Part shown: positions 26,627 to 35,161 of the stretch, in pieces
Position numbering within the stretch: position 1 is the stretch's first letter
Layout: each line of letters opens with the position of its first letter
NCBI RefSeq assembly: GCF_004362055.1
Contig: NZ_SNXB01000012.1
Coordinates: 1 to 64,000 of the forward strand
Direction of reading: 5' to 3'
Length of the DNA stretch: 64,000 bases
Source: Flavobacterium sp. 245
GTDB lineage: Bacteria; Bacteroidota; Bacteroidia; Flavobacteriales; Flavobacteriaceae
Position numbers and translations under genes: made by a program
The notes under the pieces: generated by a model
The model's database searches: none
Told to the model about the DNA's origin: nothing
Seen by the model: the letters and a program-made list of their open reading frames with translations, nothing else

Positions 26627-26736
26627 AGTTTTTAGTTTAAGTTAACAGTTAAAAGTGCATAATTTAAAATCATCCGTGAATTATTAGTCTGCAATTGCCT
26701 TGTTTTGTTTCAATGCATGCAGTAATAATTCAAGAT

Positions 26737-27927
26737 TTAATACGATCTGATTTTTTTAATCATTTTCTCGAGGGTCATAATGGCTATGTTTTTATCATTT
26801 TCTTCAGCATTATAGGACTTGCTTCTGACTGAATGATAAGACAAATCTCTTTTAAACGCCGTGGACAGATGAGGCACTATCCTTTGAAAAACAAGGCTCA
26901 TGGATCGGGATTTCACCACCCGCGCTTCATCGGCTGCCCGTAGAATAATGCCGATCTGATCGGCAGAAAGATCACATTCCAGCTTATTTTCCGTTTTATC
27001 CTGAAGCGTTGCCTTCTTAGACGAAATAGCTAAAAGTTCCACCTGCCTTTCCATATACTGTATCTCATGGACAAACCAGTTTCCCAGTACTGTTTTAAGA
27101 TGCTGCGTCCCTGCTTTAAAAAAAAGCTTCTCATCAGAATAAATCTGATTGAACTCCTTGCGGTAATATGAAAGCAGGCTTAGTTTCTCCGACAATTCCT
27201 GCTCTGTCTCAAGTTTTGAAATCATACGCTTGGCCAGCAGGTCTATATAAGCAGTACTGTTGAAATTCAGTCCTATGAGCACATGATCGAGCATAGAGAA
27301 AAGTCCATGCGCTTGTAAAATACTTGCCTGTTCCAATTCATTTAAAAGTGTTCGTTCATACAGCAGCTGGCGGAAAGTTATCCTGTTTCTGTCCTGCATT
27401 GAAAGGGAAAATTCGAGCTCCCTAATCACCACATTTAAAACCTGCTGCACTTCCTCATTTTCCGCCTTCCTCTTCTTAAGGCTTTTTAATTTCAACTGCA
27501 GTTCCTTTCTGGACACCATCAGATAGGTTATCGGCACCCTCTCATCTAAACTCAGATAATTGGAAAACCGTTTCTCTAAAAAGGACAGCAGATCGTCTAA
27601 GCATTTAACTACGGCCGCAGCAGCGGCGGCTAACAGAGGCTTGTGAAATGCACTGCATTTATGGCTATCCACTATCGTATCCAAAAGAAAGATCAGCGTG
27701 GAATGATACTTTCGCACCAGAAGACGGATCTGTCTTTTTCGCCTGAGATCGAAAATTTCATTTTTAATCCTGACCTGGATTCGGCTGGACTCTTTTACAG
27801 CATGTTCTGAAATAACAGCCAGTTCATCTGCTGATAATCGACTTACATCTGTTTTATCGGGATTAAAATGCACCAGTATCAGCGTATCAAGCCATTCTAA
27901 AGGATAGTTATTGTTCATCATTTTCAT
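26737..27927 (-). CDS. ICE regulator-like helical protein (RteC position)
   Basis: A 396-residue cytosolic, almost entirely helical protein. The C-terminal section has SADQIGIILRAADEARVVKSRSMSLVFQRIVPHLSTAFKRDLSYHSVRSKSYNAEENDKNIAIMTLEKMI. In size, helicity and location beside an AraC gene it resembles the RteC-type excision and transfer regulators of Bacteroidota conjugative transposons, but I cannot show homology by eye. It ends 26 bases from the AraC gene on the same strand. Confidence 0.55.
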   Translation of the reverse strand: MKMMNNNYPLEWLDTLILVHFNPDKTDVSRLSADELAVISEHAVKESSRIQVRIKNEIFDLRRKRQIRLLVRKYHSTLIFLLDTIVDSHKCSAFHKPLLAAAAAAVVKCLDDLLSFLEKRFSNYLSLDERVPITYLMVSRKELQLKLKSLKKRKAENEEVQQVLNVVIRELEFSLSMQDRNRITFRQLLYERTLLNELEQASILQAHGLFSMLDHVLIGLNFNSTAYIDLLAKRMISKLETEQELSEKLSLLSYYRKEFNQIYSDEKLFFKAGTQHLKTVLGNWFVHEIQYMERQVELLAISSKKATLQDKTENKLECDLSADQIGIILRAADEARVVKSRSMSLVFQRIVPHLSTAFKRDLSYHSVRSKSYNAEENDKNIAIMTLEKMIKKIRSY

Positions 27928-27952
27928 GTTTAGTTGCAGTTAACAGTTAAGA

Positions 27953-28837
27953 CTAACGACTCTTAAATTTATCGGCAGCATTCGAACGAAATTTTGACGG
28001 TGTGCATGACATCCATTTTTTAAAAAAGATGCCGAATGAGGTGGAAGAACTAAACTCCAGCTCCTCAGCAATTTCAGCAATGCTGTAATTAGAATCTTCC
28101 AGCATTTGTAACGCTTCAGCAAGTACTGCTTCGGTTATCATCTTTTTGGCAGTCTTTCCCACAGCCTCCTTCACCGCCCTGTTCAGATACTCTGGAGCCA
28201 CATAAAGTGCCCCGGCATAAAATTTGACGTTATGATGTTTTCGGCAGTGAATGGATAAAACAGTTAAGAACCGGGCCGCAAGCGCCTCAGCTTTTGATAC
28301 ATGAAGCCCCGATGAAGCAACATATCTGGAATAAATGTACTTGAGTTCAAAAAACAGCAGATCAAAACTTAATCGCTGCAGTTCCAATTCAAAATCACCT
28401 GCCGGTCGGTTCTGCCCTTCAGCATAAATCAGTCTGCAGATTAAGGACAGTACCAGATAATCAATGGAATCAAGACTTACTTTTACAGGCCGATTTCCAT
28501 AGAGGTAAAACAAGGTACTTTCTTTATTGTATTTAAGTCCGTGCAATTGTTTAGCGGAAGAAAATATAATTAAAAAAAACTGCAGCTTATCTCCTGCTTC
28601 CATCTGCGTGCAGAGCAATTTTTCGGGCAGGATTATTAAATCATAAGGCTCCAGATCAAGAACGATTTGTCCAGTCCTTATTTTAAATCTACCGGACTTC
28701 ATCAGCAGCGCTGCAGGATAATGCAGATGAATTTTTTCATCTGCAGGAGTCTCAGCAATATACTTTTTGACCCTGTGGACTGCAGCTCCTAAAAAGGGAA
28801 GCTTATTCACCTCACTATTAATTAAATCTTTCAGCAT
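27953..28837 (-). CDS. AraC-family transcriptional regulator
   Basis: A 294-residue protein. The N-terminal part is a probable cupin-like effector domain (LHYPAALLMKSGRFKIRTGQIVLDLEPYDLIILPE). The C-terminal HTH_18 domain, about residues 190-290, has two helix-turn-helix units: FYAGALYVAPEYLNRAVKEAVGKTAKKMI and YSIAEIAEELEFSSSTSFGIFFKKWMSCTPSKFR. The domain is complete. It probably controls transfer or cargo genes of the element; the target is unknown. It is in an apparent operon with the helical gene downstream. Confidence 0.88.
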   Translation of the reverse strand: MLKDLINSEVNKLPFLGAAVHRVKKYIAETPADEKIHLHYPAALLMKSGRFKIRTGQIVLDLEPYDLIILPEKLLCTQMEAGDKLQFFLIIFSSAKQLHGLKYNKESTLFYLYGNRPVKVSLDSIDYLVLSLICRLIYAEGQNRPAGDFELELQRLSFDLLFFELKYIYSRYVASSGLHVSKAEALAARFLTVLSIHCRKHHNVKFYAGALYVAPEYLNRAVKEAVGKTAKKMITEAVLAEALQMLEDSNYSIAEIAEELEFSSSTSFGIFFKKWMSCTPSKFRSNAADKFKSR

Positions 28838-28879
28838 AGATTCTTCTAATTGAAAAACAGCAAAATGAAACTGCCTCTG

Positions 28880-29089
28880 TTAATCATTAAACCTGTTCTT
28901 TATGGCAATGTAGAACAGTCCATAAAGATTAAGAAGTGCTGTAATATACAGCAGGTAGAAGGTAAATCTGGCATGCACGATTATCATAGCATCATAGATT
29001 CCATCAAAGATAAAAAGAGCTATAATGAAGCCGAGACTTAACAGATTAAAAAATACCAGCAGCACATATAAAACAGTTGGTAGTTTCAT
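28880..29089 (-). CDS. Small membrane protein, 69 residues
   Basis: Two hydrophobic segments (about residues 7-27 and 37-60, LPTVLYVLLVFFNLLSLGFIIALFIF and YLLYITALLNLYGLFYIAIKN) make an integral membrane protein of unknown function. It is between the AraC gene and the lipoprotein gene on the same strand, about 20 bases from the latter. It might belong to a small operon with it. Confidence 0.6.
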   Translation of the reverse strand: MKLPTVLYVLLVFFNLLSLGFIIALFIFDGIYDAMIIVHARFTFYLLYITALLNLYGLFYIAIKNRFND

Positions 29090-29110
29090 TTAAGCTATCG
29101 TTGTTTTAAT

Positions 29111-29797
29111 TTAAATAACCTCGGATAGTAAAGCGATTATCGAAATAATCGGCATTTCATTGGTTCCAAAAAAAGGTCTGACAGATTTACCTCCTACGTT
29201 TGTCTCCCAGTCCCTGTCTTTGCGCTCCTCAGCGGAATAGAGTGAATATCTTGAAATAGAAGCTACTGTGAGGATAGTTTCCATTTCTTCAGCTGAAAAA
29301 ACAGTATCAGTCAGTACTTCCTGCTCATAATCCGTAATGTAGTCATAAGTTACACTGAATTCTTCCTGTCTCTTAATGATAAGGTGCTGTAGAAAGGTGA
29401 TCAAATTGTTCTTTGCATAAATCTGCAGCACACTATTTTCAACAATTAAGAGCATGCTGCCATCAGGATCCGCCATTATGGATTCTACCATTTCGTCAGT
29501 AAAAGGTATTAACCTGCCCGTCTGGTTTCCATTTCTCAACACCTTTGCAGAAACATGCCTGATCTGGCTGGAAAGTGCTGAGACGGAATTTGGTGTCTGA
29601 TGATCTTGATAATAAAACTGCAGCGCATCATAAATTGCCTTCCCTCTGGCATCAAAGGGATTAAAGGTATTAGCTGGATACTGTTCTGACAAAATATGTC
29701 CCGGAGCAGACAAATTTGCAACAGTGCTAATATCGTCCTCGGCAGAACAGGAAACAAAAAAAACAGAAGTGATAATGCATAATAAAATGGTTTTCAT
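29111..29797 (-). CDS. Lipoprotein of unknown function, 228 residues
   Basis: The start is chosen at MKTILLCII (29797), because it gives a lipoprotein signal peptide ending FFVSC-SAED; the longer ORF to 29887 adds 30 residues without that. The mature part is alpha/beta and charged. I do not recognise a domain. The lipobox Cys is followed by AEDD, acidic residues that in Bacteroidota may favour surface exposure, but this is inference. A divergent regulator starts at 30131. Confidence 0.7.
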   Translation of the reverse strand: MKTILLCIITSVFFVSCSAEDDISTVANLSAPGHILSEQYPANTFNPFDARGKAIYDALQFYYQDHQTPNSVSALSSQIRHVSAKVLRNGNQTGRLIPFTDEMVESIMADPDGSMLLIVENSVLQIYAKNNLITFLQHLIIKRQEEFSVTYDYITDYEQEVLTDTVFSAEEMETILTVASISRYSLYSAEERKDRDWETNVGGKSVRPFFGTNEMPIISIIALLSEVI

Positions 29798-30130
29798 GAT
29801 TTGAATAGTTTGAAGGTGAGTGGGAATATCTTCCCAGTTCCTTTCATCCGGATAAGCAGAACTTTTATCCGGCACCATGCCGGACATTTTGCTTTTGAAT
29901 TCAAGACAAAACTATTCCGCTTAAAAATCTCCCGCAACCTTATATCTGTGGATTTTCGTCAATTACACTATGGATTTTCCAGAAATCCATAGTGCTTTTT
30001 TTCTCAATATTCCTTTATTATTCAATCGTTTATGTTATTTTTATAATAATTTAAAGTAAAACAATTCATACAGTTTCAAATTAGAAGTTCAGCGCTATCC
30101 CCAGTTTAAACTTCCATTAATGCCATACCA
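29798..30130. other. Divergent intergenic region with a plus-strand hairpin
   Basis: There is no gene. A perfect 12-bp inverted repeat, CACTATGGATTT (29966-29977) / AAATCCATAGTG (29983-29994), is followed by CTTTTTTTCTC on the plus strand. It looks like a terminator or attenuator although no plus-strand gene lies immediately upstream. The TPR-AraC gene starts 128 bases later, so it may be a leader attenuator or an operator. Confidence 0.5.
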
Positions 30131-31828
30131 ATGAATAGAAAAAACCTACTTTTATTATTGCTGCTATTTTTTTATTCGGCATCTGCCCAGAAAAACAATT
30201 TTAAGATACCGGATTCACTAAAGAAAAAGAATTACGAGTACCTGGATGATAAAATTTATGAGTTCAGAAAGGACAGTGCCCGGGCTTCAGTATATGCATA
30301 TGCCCTGCTTTACAAAGCCAAATCAGAACAGAACTGGAAGGAAATTATAAACGGCTATCAAAACCTGCTGCATATGTCTCCTCTAAAACTGCGTATTGTT
30401 TATGCTGACAGCATGATTTATGCGGCAAAAAAATCAAATAACAATGAACTGATCGGCAGTTCCTATCTTAGTAAAGGAATTGTATACTACAGTCAGAGGA
30501 TTCAGGATCAGGCAATGGATAATTATCTTACCGCAAACAGCTATATCTCAAAAACCAGCAACCAATACTTAATTCATAAGGTGAAATACAGTATTGCCCA
30601 GACTAAATTTTATATCGGATTTTACGATGAGGCTGTCTCACTTCTGCAGGAGTGCATTGTATATTACAAAGACGAACACCCAAGGCCTTATCTGAATTCG
30701 CTGCACTCCCTTGGACTGTGTTATAACAAACTTGGTAATTTCGGCCGGTGTTCCGAAATAAACGCTCTTGGAATCTCGGAAAGCAAAAGACTGAAAATTG
30801 AAGAAATGACGCCGTACTTTATACACTCAGAAGGCATCAATGAATATTTCAAGAAGAATTACGGAGCATCCATCAAAAATATTGAATCTTCAATTGAAGC
30901 CATTAAAGAAAATAATGACGCTGCAAATGAGGAAGTCGGATACTTTTACTTAGGCAAAAGTTACTGGTCCCTGCATCAGAAAGAAAAAGCGTTAACTTAT
31001 TTCCAGCTGGTAGATAAAATTTTCAATGACAAAAAAATATTGAGACCAGATTTAAGACAGGCTTTTGAATTAATGATCAATTATTATAAGATCAAAAAAG
31101 ATTTTAATAAACAGCTGTACTACGTTGACCAGCTGCTTAAAGCGGACACCTTGCTGACAGAAACCAATAAATATATAGTCGGAAAGATCCATAAGCAGTA
31201 TGATACCAAAGAACTTCTTCTGGAAAAGGAAAGAATTACAATGGAAAATGAGAAAATGGCAGCAGAACTGCACTGGGAGAAATATTACCACTGGATATTT
31301 GCAGGGGTTATTTTACTGCTGTTTATGGTACTTCTTGCAGTTACTTACCGCTATCAAAAAATTAGAAAAAAATATAAAAAGAATTATCAGTTGCATATCG
31401 AAGAACAGCAGAAAGCTAAAGATAAGCCAAAAGCACCAACAGAAAAAGTTCCTATAAAAAATATAAATTCCGAAACTGTTGCCTTACTTTTAAAACAATT
31501 TGAAAATTTCGAAAAGGATAAAAAGTTCCTTGATAAAGACTGGAATCTAAGTAGCCTTTCTTCAGCCTTTAATACCAATCCGAAGTATGTGTCAAATATC
31601 CTGGAGCATTTCAGAACTAAAGGCATTAATGAATATATAAACGGACTTCGAATTGATTACATCATCAATCTGCTTCAGACAGAATCCAAATTCAAGCATT
31701 ATACTTATGAAGCACTGGCAAAAGAGGCAGGTTTCAGTACAACGGAACGCTTTAAAAAAGCTTTTTTAGCCAAAATGGGATTCTCTCCGTCATTCTTTAT
31801 CAATAAGCTAAAAAAAGAAAAAAATTAA
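30131..31828 (+). CDS. TPR repeat protein with C-terminal AraC-type DNA-binding domain
   Basis: A 565-residue protein. It has a signal peptide (LLLLLLFFYSASAQKN), then tetratricopeptide repeats over about residues 40-350 (for example ASVYAYALLYKAKSEQNW, EEVGYFYLGKSYWSLHQKEKALTYF). A transmembrane helix follows at about 385-407 (YHWIFAGVILLLFMVLLAVTY), then a cytoplasmic HTH_18 domain (about 470-560, NLSSLSSAFNTNPKYVSNILEHF and YTYEALAKEAGFSTTERFKKAFLAKMGFSPSFF). This is the one-component membrane regulator type common in Flavobacteria: the periplasmic TPR domain senses a signal and the cytoplasmic part binds DNA. It could control the SusCD cargo, but that is not shown. Confidence 0.88.
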   Translation: MNRKNLLLLLLLFFYSASAQKNNFKIPDSLKKKNYEYLDDKIYEFRKDSARASVYAYALLYKAKSEQNWKEIINGYQNLLHMSPLKLRIVYADSMIYAAKKSNNNELIGSSYLSKGIVYYSQRIQDQAMDNYLTANSYISKTSNQYLIHKVKYSIAQTKFYIGFYDEAVSLLQECIVYYKDEHPRPYLNSLHSLGLCYNKLGNFGRCSEINALGISESKRLKIEEMTPYFIHSEGINEYFKKNYGASIKNIESSIEAIKENNDAANEEVGYFYLGKSYWSLHQKEKALTYFQLVDKIFNDKKILRPDLRQAFELMINYYKIKKDFNKQLYYVDQLLKADTLLTETNKYIVGKIHKQYDTKELLLEKERITMENEKMAAELHWEKYYHWIFAGVILLLFMVLLAVTYRYQKIRKKYKKNYQLHIEEQQKAKDKPKAPTEKVPIKNINSETVALLLKQFENFEKDKKFLDKDWNLSSLSSAFNTNPKYVSNILEHFRTKGINEYINGLRIDYIINLLQTESKFKHYTYEALAKEAGFSTTERFKKAFLAKMGFSPSFFINKLKKEKN

Positions 31829-31871
31829 TTGCTATATAAAAAATAATAGTAGGATATGATTTTTAACTTTT

Positions 31872-31879
31872 TACTTTTG
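31872..31879 (+). promoter_or_regulatory. -7 promoter box TACTTTTG
   Basis: TACTTTTG fits TAnnTTTG and precedes the ATG at 31907 by about 28 bases. It lies inside a possible N-terminal extension of the ORF, which supports the later start. Confidence 0.55.
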
Positions 31880-31906
31880 TCCTGTAATTTTAAAAAACAG
31901 AAAACC

Positions 31907-32083
31907 ATGAAAGACTTAATAGCAAAAATCAACGCAGAAATCGAAACATTCAAAACAGAATCTGAATCATTATCTGAAAAAGGAGTTAAGGCAGCTGGAG
32001 CAAGAGCTCGTAAATCAACTTTAGAAATTGAGAAACTTTTAAAAGAGTTCAGAAAAGTTTCTATTGAGGAATCAAAAAAATAA
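31907..32083 (+). CDS. Histone H1-like protein
   Basis: A 58-residue protein beginning MKDLIAKINAEIETFKTESESLSEKGVKAAGARARKSTLEIEKLLKEFRKVSIEE. It is helical with a lysine/alanine-rich GVKAAGARARKST motif, matching the small Hc1-like histone H1 proteins of Flavobacteria. It probably compacts or coats DNA. The start at 31907 follows the promoter box; the longer ORF from 31856 reads through it. A strong terminator follows. Confidence 0.83.
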   Translation: MKDLIAKINAEIETFKTESESLSEKGVKAAGARARKSTLEIEKLLKEFRKVSIEESKK

Positions 32084-32105
32084 ATTCATTCTTACTTTTA
32101 CTTAT

Positions 32106-32140
32106 TTGGCCTTTCGGACTTCCGAAGGGCCTTTTTTTTT
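32106..32140 (+). terminator. Rho-independent terminator of the histone H1-like gene
   Basis: GGCCTTTCGG (32108-32117) / CCGAAGGGCC (32122-32131) is followed by nine T residues. Confidence 0.9.
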
Positions 32141-32297
32141 TACTCCTTCGCACTTTAGAGCGAAAATATTTTTTCTTACTCTACTTTATTACATACCTCA
32201 TTTTAATAATTTATCAATGCTCATGAAAAGCTAATATTTTGTTTGCAACGTTACGCTTTTTAGCAAATAGCCAAGAAAACACATGACGTGTCATTTT

Positions 32298-32654
32298 TTA
32301 TTTTGGTTTTAATACTATCACTTTTTCAAGGGCAGCATTTACAATTTCCATTAATTTCTTTGTCGATTGAGAATATTGTAATTCCTCATTTAATTTATTG
32401 AAAAAATCAATTTCATTACAATACGGTTTTGTTTTGTTAAGCTTTAATAATGCTTTAGAAATATAGGTTTTAACTTGGTCAAATTGTTTTTCATATGTCC
32501 CTACATGTTTTGCAAAAGTTTCACCTCGCTCCATGGTCATCACATTTTTCATATAACACAAATCTGCTCCATTTCTAGTGCCTCGAGGACAATCAAAAAC
32601 ATTTCGAATTAACATTTCGTAATTCATTGCTTCGGTATATTCTTTTGCGGACAT
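32298..32654 (-). CDS. Hypothetical protein, 118 residues
   Basis: A soluble, mostly helical protein with several methionines and cysteines (VFDCPRGTRNGADLCYMKNVMTMERGETF). No recognised domain. It lies one base from the gene at 32656-32859, so the pair forms an operon. Codon use and low G+C resemble the neighbouring cargo rather than the tra genes. Confidence 0.65.
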   Translation of the reverse strand: MSAKEYTEAMNYEMLIRNVFDCPRGTRNGADLCYMKNVMTMERGETFAKHVGTYEKQFDQVKTYISKALLKLNKTKPYCNEIDFFNKLNEELQYSQSTKKLMEIVNAALEKVIVLKPK

Positions 32655-32655
32655 T

Positions 32656-32859
32656 CTAAGATTTTTTTAGTTTCATAATTCTTGCAAACAAAATAGTATG
32701 TATATCAAATTCTAATTTGTCCATATCTTCCAAACCCTTATCTGTCTTGGTATCCATTCCTTGACTTTTTAAATCAGCTATCCTTTCACTTTTCAGTTTA
32801 CTTACATAATCTCCTGCTGCCTTTAGGTCAGCGAAAGACATTTCTTTTAAATCGTTCAT
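32656..32859 (-). CDS. Hypothetical protein, 67 residues
   Basis: A small charged helical protein (MNDLKEMSFADLKAAGDYVSKLKSERIADL) ending in a lysine-rich tail. It is the first gene of a two-gene unit with 32298-32654. Small size plus tight linkage would suit an antitoxin/toxin or chaperone/effector pair, but no motif supports that. Confidence 0.62.
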   Translation of the reverse strand: MNDLKEMSFADLKAAGDYVSKLKSERIADLKSQGMDTKTDKGLEDMDKLEFDIHTILFARIMKLKKS

Positions 32860-33005
32860 TTCTTATTTGTTTAGTTTGCCAACTTTACATTTTTTGTATT
32901 TTGGAAATTTTGACTTTATAAAATTCATGGTTCCAATTCAGGTTTTTCAAAATTAAAATCTGCTAATTTGAAAACTCCGCAAGGAATTCTATTCTCATTA
33001 AATAA

Positions 33006-33041
33006 AAGTGCTGCACCTAAAATAAGGTGCTACACTTTTAA
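33006..33041 (-). terminator. Terminator-like inverted repeat after the small gene at 33060
   Basis: AAAAGTG-c-TGCACCT pairs with AGGTGC-t-ACACTTTT over a 6-base loop. On the minus strand it follows the stop of 33060-33233 and ends in a T-rich tract. Confidence 0.6.
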
Positions 33042-33059
33042 TTAGTCGCGAAAAAGAAA

Positions 33060-33233
33060 TTATTTCTCTTTGCGAACGCCTTTGAATGGAGTTCCGTCTT
33101 GCTTAACATCCATAAAACGTCCAGTAGTAGTATCGCGCTTAACATACTGTTCGGTTTTTGGATTGTAAGTCTGACTTCTTTCTCTTACGGCACCATTACG
33201 ATGTCCGTCTCCAGGTGTACCATTTTTTGCCAT
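33060..33233 (-). CDS. Small conserved basic protein (GTPGDGHRNGAVRERSQTYNP type)
   Basis: A 57-residue basic protein starting MAKNGTPGDGHRNG at 33233; the longer ORF from 33254 adds only MFLNLKA. The sequence GAVRERSQTYNPKTEQYVKRDTTTGRFMDVKQDGTPFKGVRKEK belongs to a small protein type widespread in bacterial genomes, often near mobile genes. It is probably unstructured or DNA-binding. The function is unknown. Confidence 0.78.
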   Translation of the reverse strand: MAKNGTPGDGHRNGAVRERSQTYNPKTEQYVKRDTTTGRFMDVKQDGTPFKGVRKEK

Positions 33234-33325
33234 GGCTTTCAGATTTAGAAACAATCAAACTATTTAACACTGAGGCGTTTGATTAAAAAACCCAAGGAAT
33301 AATTAGGTAATAAATAGAATTCTAT

Positions 33326-33410
33326 TACTTTTGCAGAAGAAATTAAATACCGTCCAAAGTTTTTATTTCTTCTGACCGAAGCCTAATTCCATTTTGCTTC
33401 GGTTATTTAT
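33326..33410 (+). ncRNA. Candidate small RNA with two hairpins
   Basis: The -7 box TACTTTTG at 33326-33333 is followed by two perfect stems: AGAAGAAAT (33335-33343) / ATTTCTTCT (33365-33373) and CCGAAGC (33376-33382) / GCTTCGG (33396-33402), then a T/A-rich tail. No ORF lies between. It could be a plus-strand small RNA of about 70 nt, or the second stem could be the terminator of the minus-strand gene that ends at 33413. Confidence 0.35.
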
Positions 33411-33412
33411 TA

Positions 33413-34414
33413 TTATCTAATTGCCTTTAAATCAAAAGCATATTTCTTGTAGCTGATAATACTCCTAGTATCTTTATTATCAATCCAGGCAGGTTCTAAA
33501 TGGCTAATGTTTACTATTTCTGTTGTGTTTTTATTTTTAAAAGCACTTGCCACATCTTCAAGTACTTTTAGTTCTACATTATTAAACAAGTCTTTATTGA
33601 ATTTTAAGTGAGGGATAAATTTCTCAGCATAATTATGATCAATCTGAAATTGTTCAATATCGATACTAGCATCATCATATAAATGCTTGAATATTTTTTC
33701 ATACTCCACCGGAACGGGACCAAACGGAATTGCTTTATAGGTAATTCCAAATATGGAGCTCCCAAATCGTTGATAATTTAAAAAATCAGAATAAAATAGA
33801 AGTTTATTAACTTTTGTTTTGAAAAGGTCAATTTTGGCACAGCCAAAATAACTTAATGCATTAGCAATTTTATCTAAATCTAAAAGCTTAAAGCCTGAAT
33901 TTTGATCAATTGTCTTATAAGCGTATTCCTCTTCAACTATTTTTCGCCACAAGTCTTTATCATTATCTATAATCTGATATATATTTTTGATTAATCTATT
34001 GTACTCCGTTTGTTTTAACAAATGGGCGCTAAACTCAATTTGCCTCTTAAATTCATCTGCTTCTTGTATGGATAAAATCAATCTTCCAATAGAAACTGAC
34101 GGCATTTCGCCACTTTCATATAATCGATATGCGTTTGATCCCAAACCTAATATCTCTGACATTTTTTTTGCTGAAACATCATACTTTTCCCTAATGTTTT
34201 TTATCTCTTCAGGAAAAGGGATACCATATTTCTCTCGGTACTGATTATGAACCTGATTGATATTGATCATATCCAATTCATCATCCGTAAAACGCTCTTT
34301 TGTATCATCACATTCATATGCCTGATACACAATTTCAAACTCATCTTTTCTGTAAGGTAATATTGTATTCTCCCTAACAATCCTCATTTCCTTACCAGTA
34401 AATGGACTTCTCAT
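33413..34414 (-). CDS. Antitoxin-like protein: MqsA-type HTH fused to DUF4065 (SocA-like)
   Basis: A 333-residue protein. The N-terminal stretch (MRSPFTGKEMRIVRENTILPYRKDEFEIVYQAYEC) resembles the N-terminal domain of MqsA-type antitoxins, but the zinc-binding cysteines are largely missing. A helix-turn-helix follows at about residues 70-110 (IKNIREKYDVSAKKMSEILGLGSNAYRLYESGEMPS). The C-terminal half is a DUF4065/Panacea-type domain (LFKTKVNKLLFYSDFLNYQRFGSSIFGITYKAIPFGPVPVEY). It starts 5 bases downstream of the toxin-like gene at 34419-34775. It probably binds DNA and neutralises that toxin. DUF4065 proteins are versatile antitoxins. Confidence 0.8.
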   Translation of the reverse strand: MRSPFTGKEMRIVRENTILPYRKDEFEIVYQAYECDDTKERFTDDELDMININQVHNQYREKYGIPFPEEIKNIREKYDVSAKKMSEILGLGSNAYRLYESGEMPSVSIGRLILSIQEADEFKRQIEFSAHLLKQTEYNRLIKNIYQIIDNDKDLWRKIVEEEYAYKTIDQNSGFKLLDLDKIANALSYFGCAKIDLFKTKVNKLLFYSDFLNYQRFGSSIFGITYKAIPFGPVPVEYEKIFKHLYDDASIDIEQFQIDHNYAEKFIPHLKFNKDLFNNVELKVLEDVASAFKNKNTTEIVNISHLEPAWIDNKDTRSIISYKKYAFDLKAIR

Positions 34415-34418
34415 AAAT

Positions 34419-34775
34419 TTATTTTTTAAAGGGATACGTCATGGCAGATTCTGCCTGGTGAAAAGAAATACAAATAACAGGTAGATTCTCTGAACCTATT
34501 GTTATCTTGATATAAACTTCTTTTCCTTTAATTACTTTTCCAAAAACCCACATAGGCGACAATTTATACAGTGCGTCATCTGTTGGACCTTGGGAATAAT
34601 CTTCCACAGCAAGTTTTCTAAGAAATTCTTTTCTTTCTGCCGGTAACAAATCTAAAGCTAATAATGCTACAGTATTTTTCTTTACTGTCCTATCATCCCT
34701 AAAAATGACACTAAAAACATCTAACTTGGCTTTAAATTCGCTCAAAAACATTTTAACATCTGATTCTGTTGTCAT
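34419..34775 (-). CDS. MqsR-like toxin
   Basis: A 118-residue protein starting MTTESDVKMF at 34775; the longer ORF to 34838 reads through the AT-rich promoter region. The C-terminal part, MWVFGKVIKGKEVYIKITIGSENLPVICISFHQAE, matches the strand pattern of the MqsR/RelE-fold mRNA interferases (compare the MqsR ending VYLKITVIHDVLIVSFK). It should cleave RNA and be neutralised by the following MqsA/DUF4065 protein. Toxin-first order is the same as in mqsRA. The upstream region has inverted TTACAAC/GTTGTAA-like words that may be the operator. Confidence 0.73.
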   Translation of the reverse strand: MTTESDVKMFLSEFKAKLDVFSVIFRDDRTVKKNTVALLALDLLPAERKEFLRKLAVEDYSQGPTDDALYKLSPMWVFGKVIKGKEVYIKITIGSENLPVICISFHQAESAMTYPFKK

Positions 34776-34889
34776 GATACGAATAATAAGAATACAATGT
34801 TGTAATCTTATTTGCAACTCGATTAACAACTTTAACATTGCAAAAATATACTATTTTTCCAAATTTATCAACTTTTTAGTTGCTTTTAA

Positions 34890-35129
34890 CTAAATAAGCT
34901 TTATGATCATATTAGCCATTGCCAAACCACAAAGATTGATTTTGTACTTAAAGAAACTTATTTGAAAAAATAAAGTGAGTCGTCCTTCGCCAATGAACAA
35001 ATGTACATTACCATCTTCCATTAGTTCAAGTAAAGCTAAAAACCAGTAAAACTTATAAGTTGAGGAAGTATTTGAGAATACCGAGGATAACTTATCTATC
35101 GGTACTATCTGGGAATTTGGTAAGCTCAT
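34890..35129 (-). pseudogene. Truncated 5' end of an HNH-endonuclease-like gene
   Basis: The 79-residue ORF starts MSLPNSQIVPIDKLSSVFSNTSSTYKFYWFLALLELMEDGN, which resembles the N-terminus of HNH-endonuclease family proteins that are normally several times longer. It stops after LAMANMIIKLI, where the family would continue. No further matching sequence lies downstream before the toxin promoter. I read it as a remnant, though it could be a genuine short protein. Confidence 0.4.
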
Positions 35130-35161
35130 AAAAATAATTTAAATTCAAAAGTAAATTGTCG

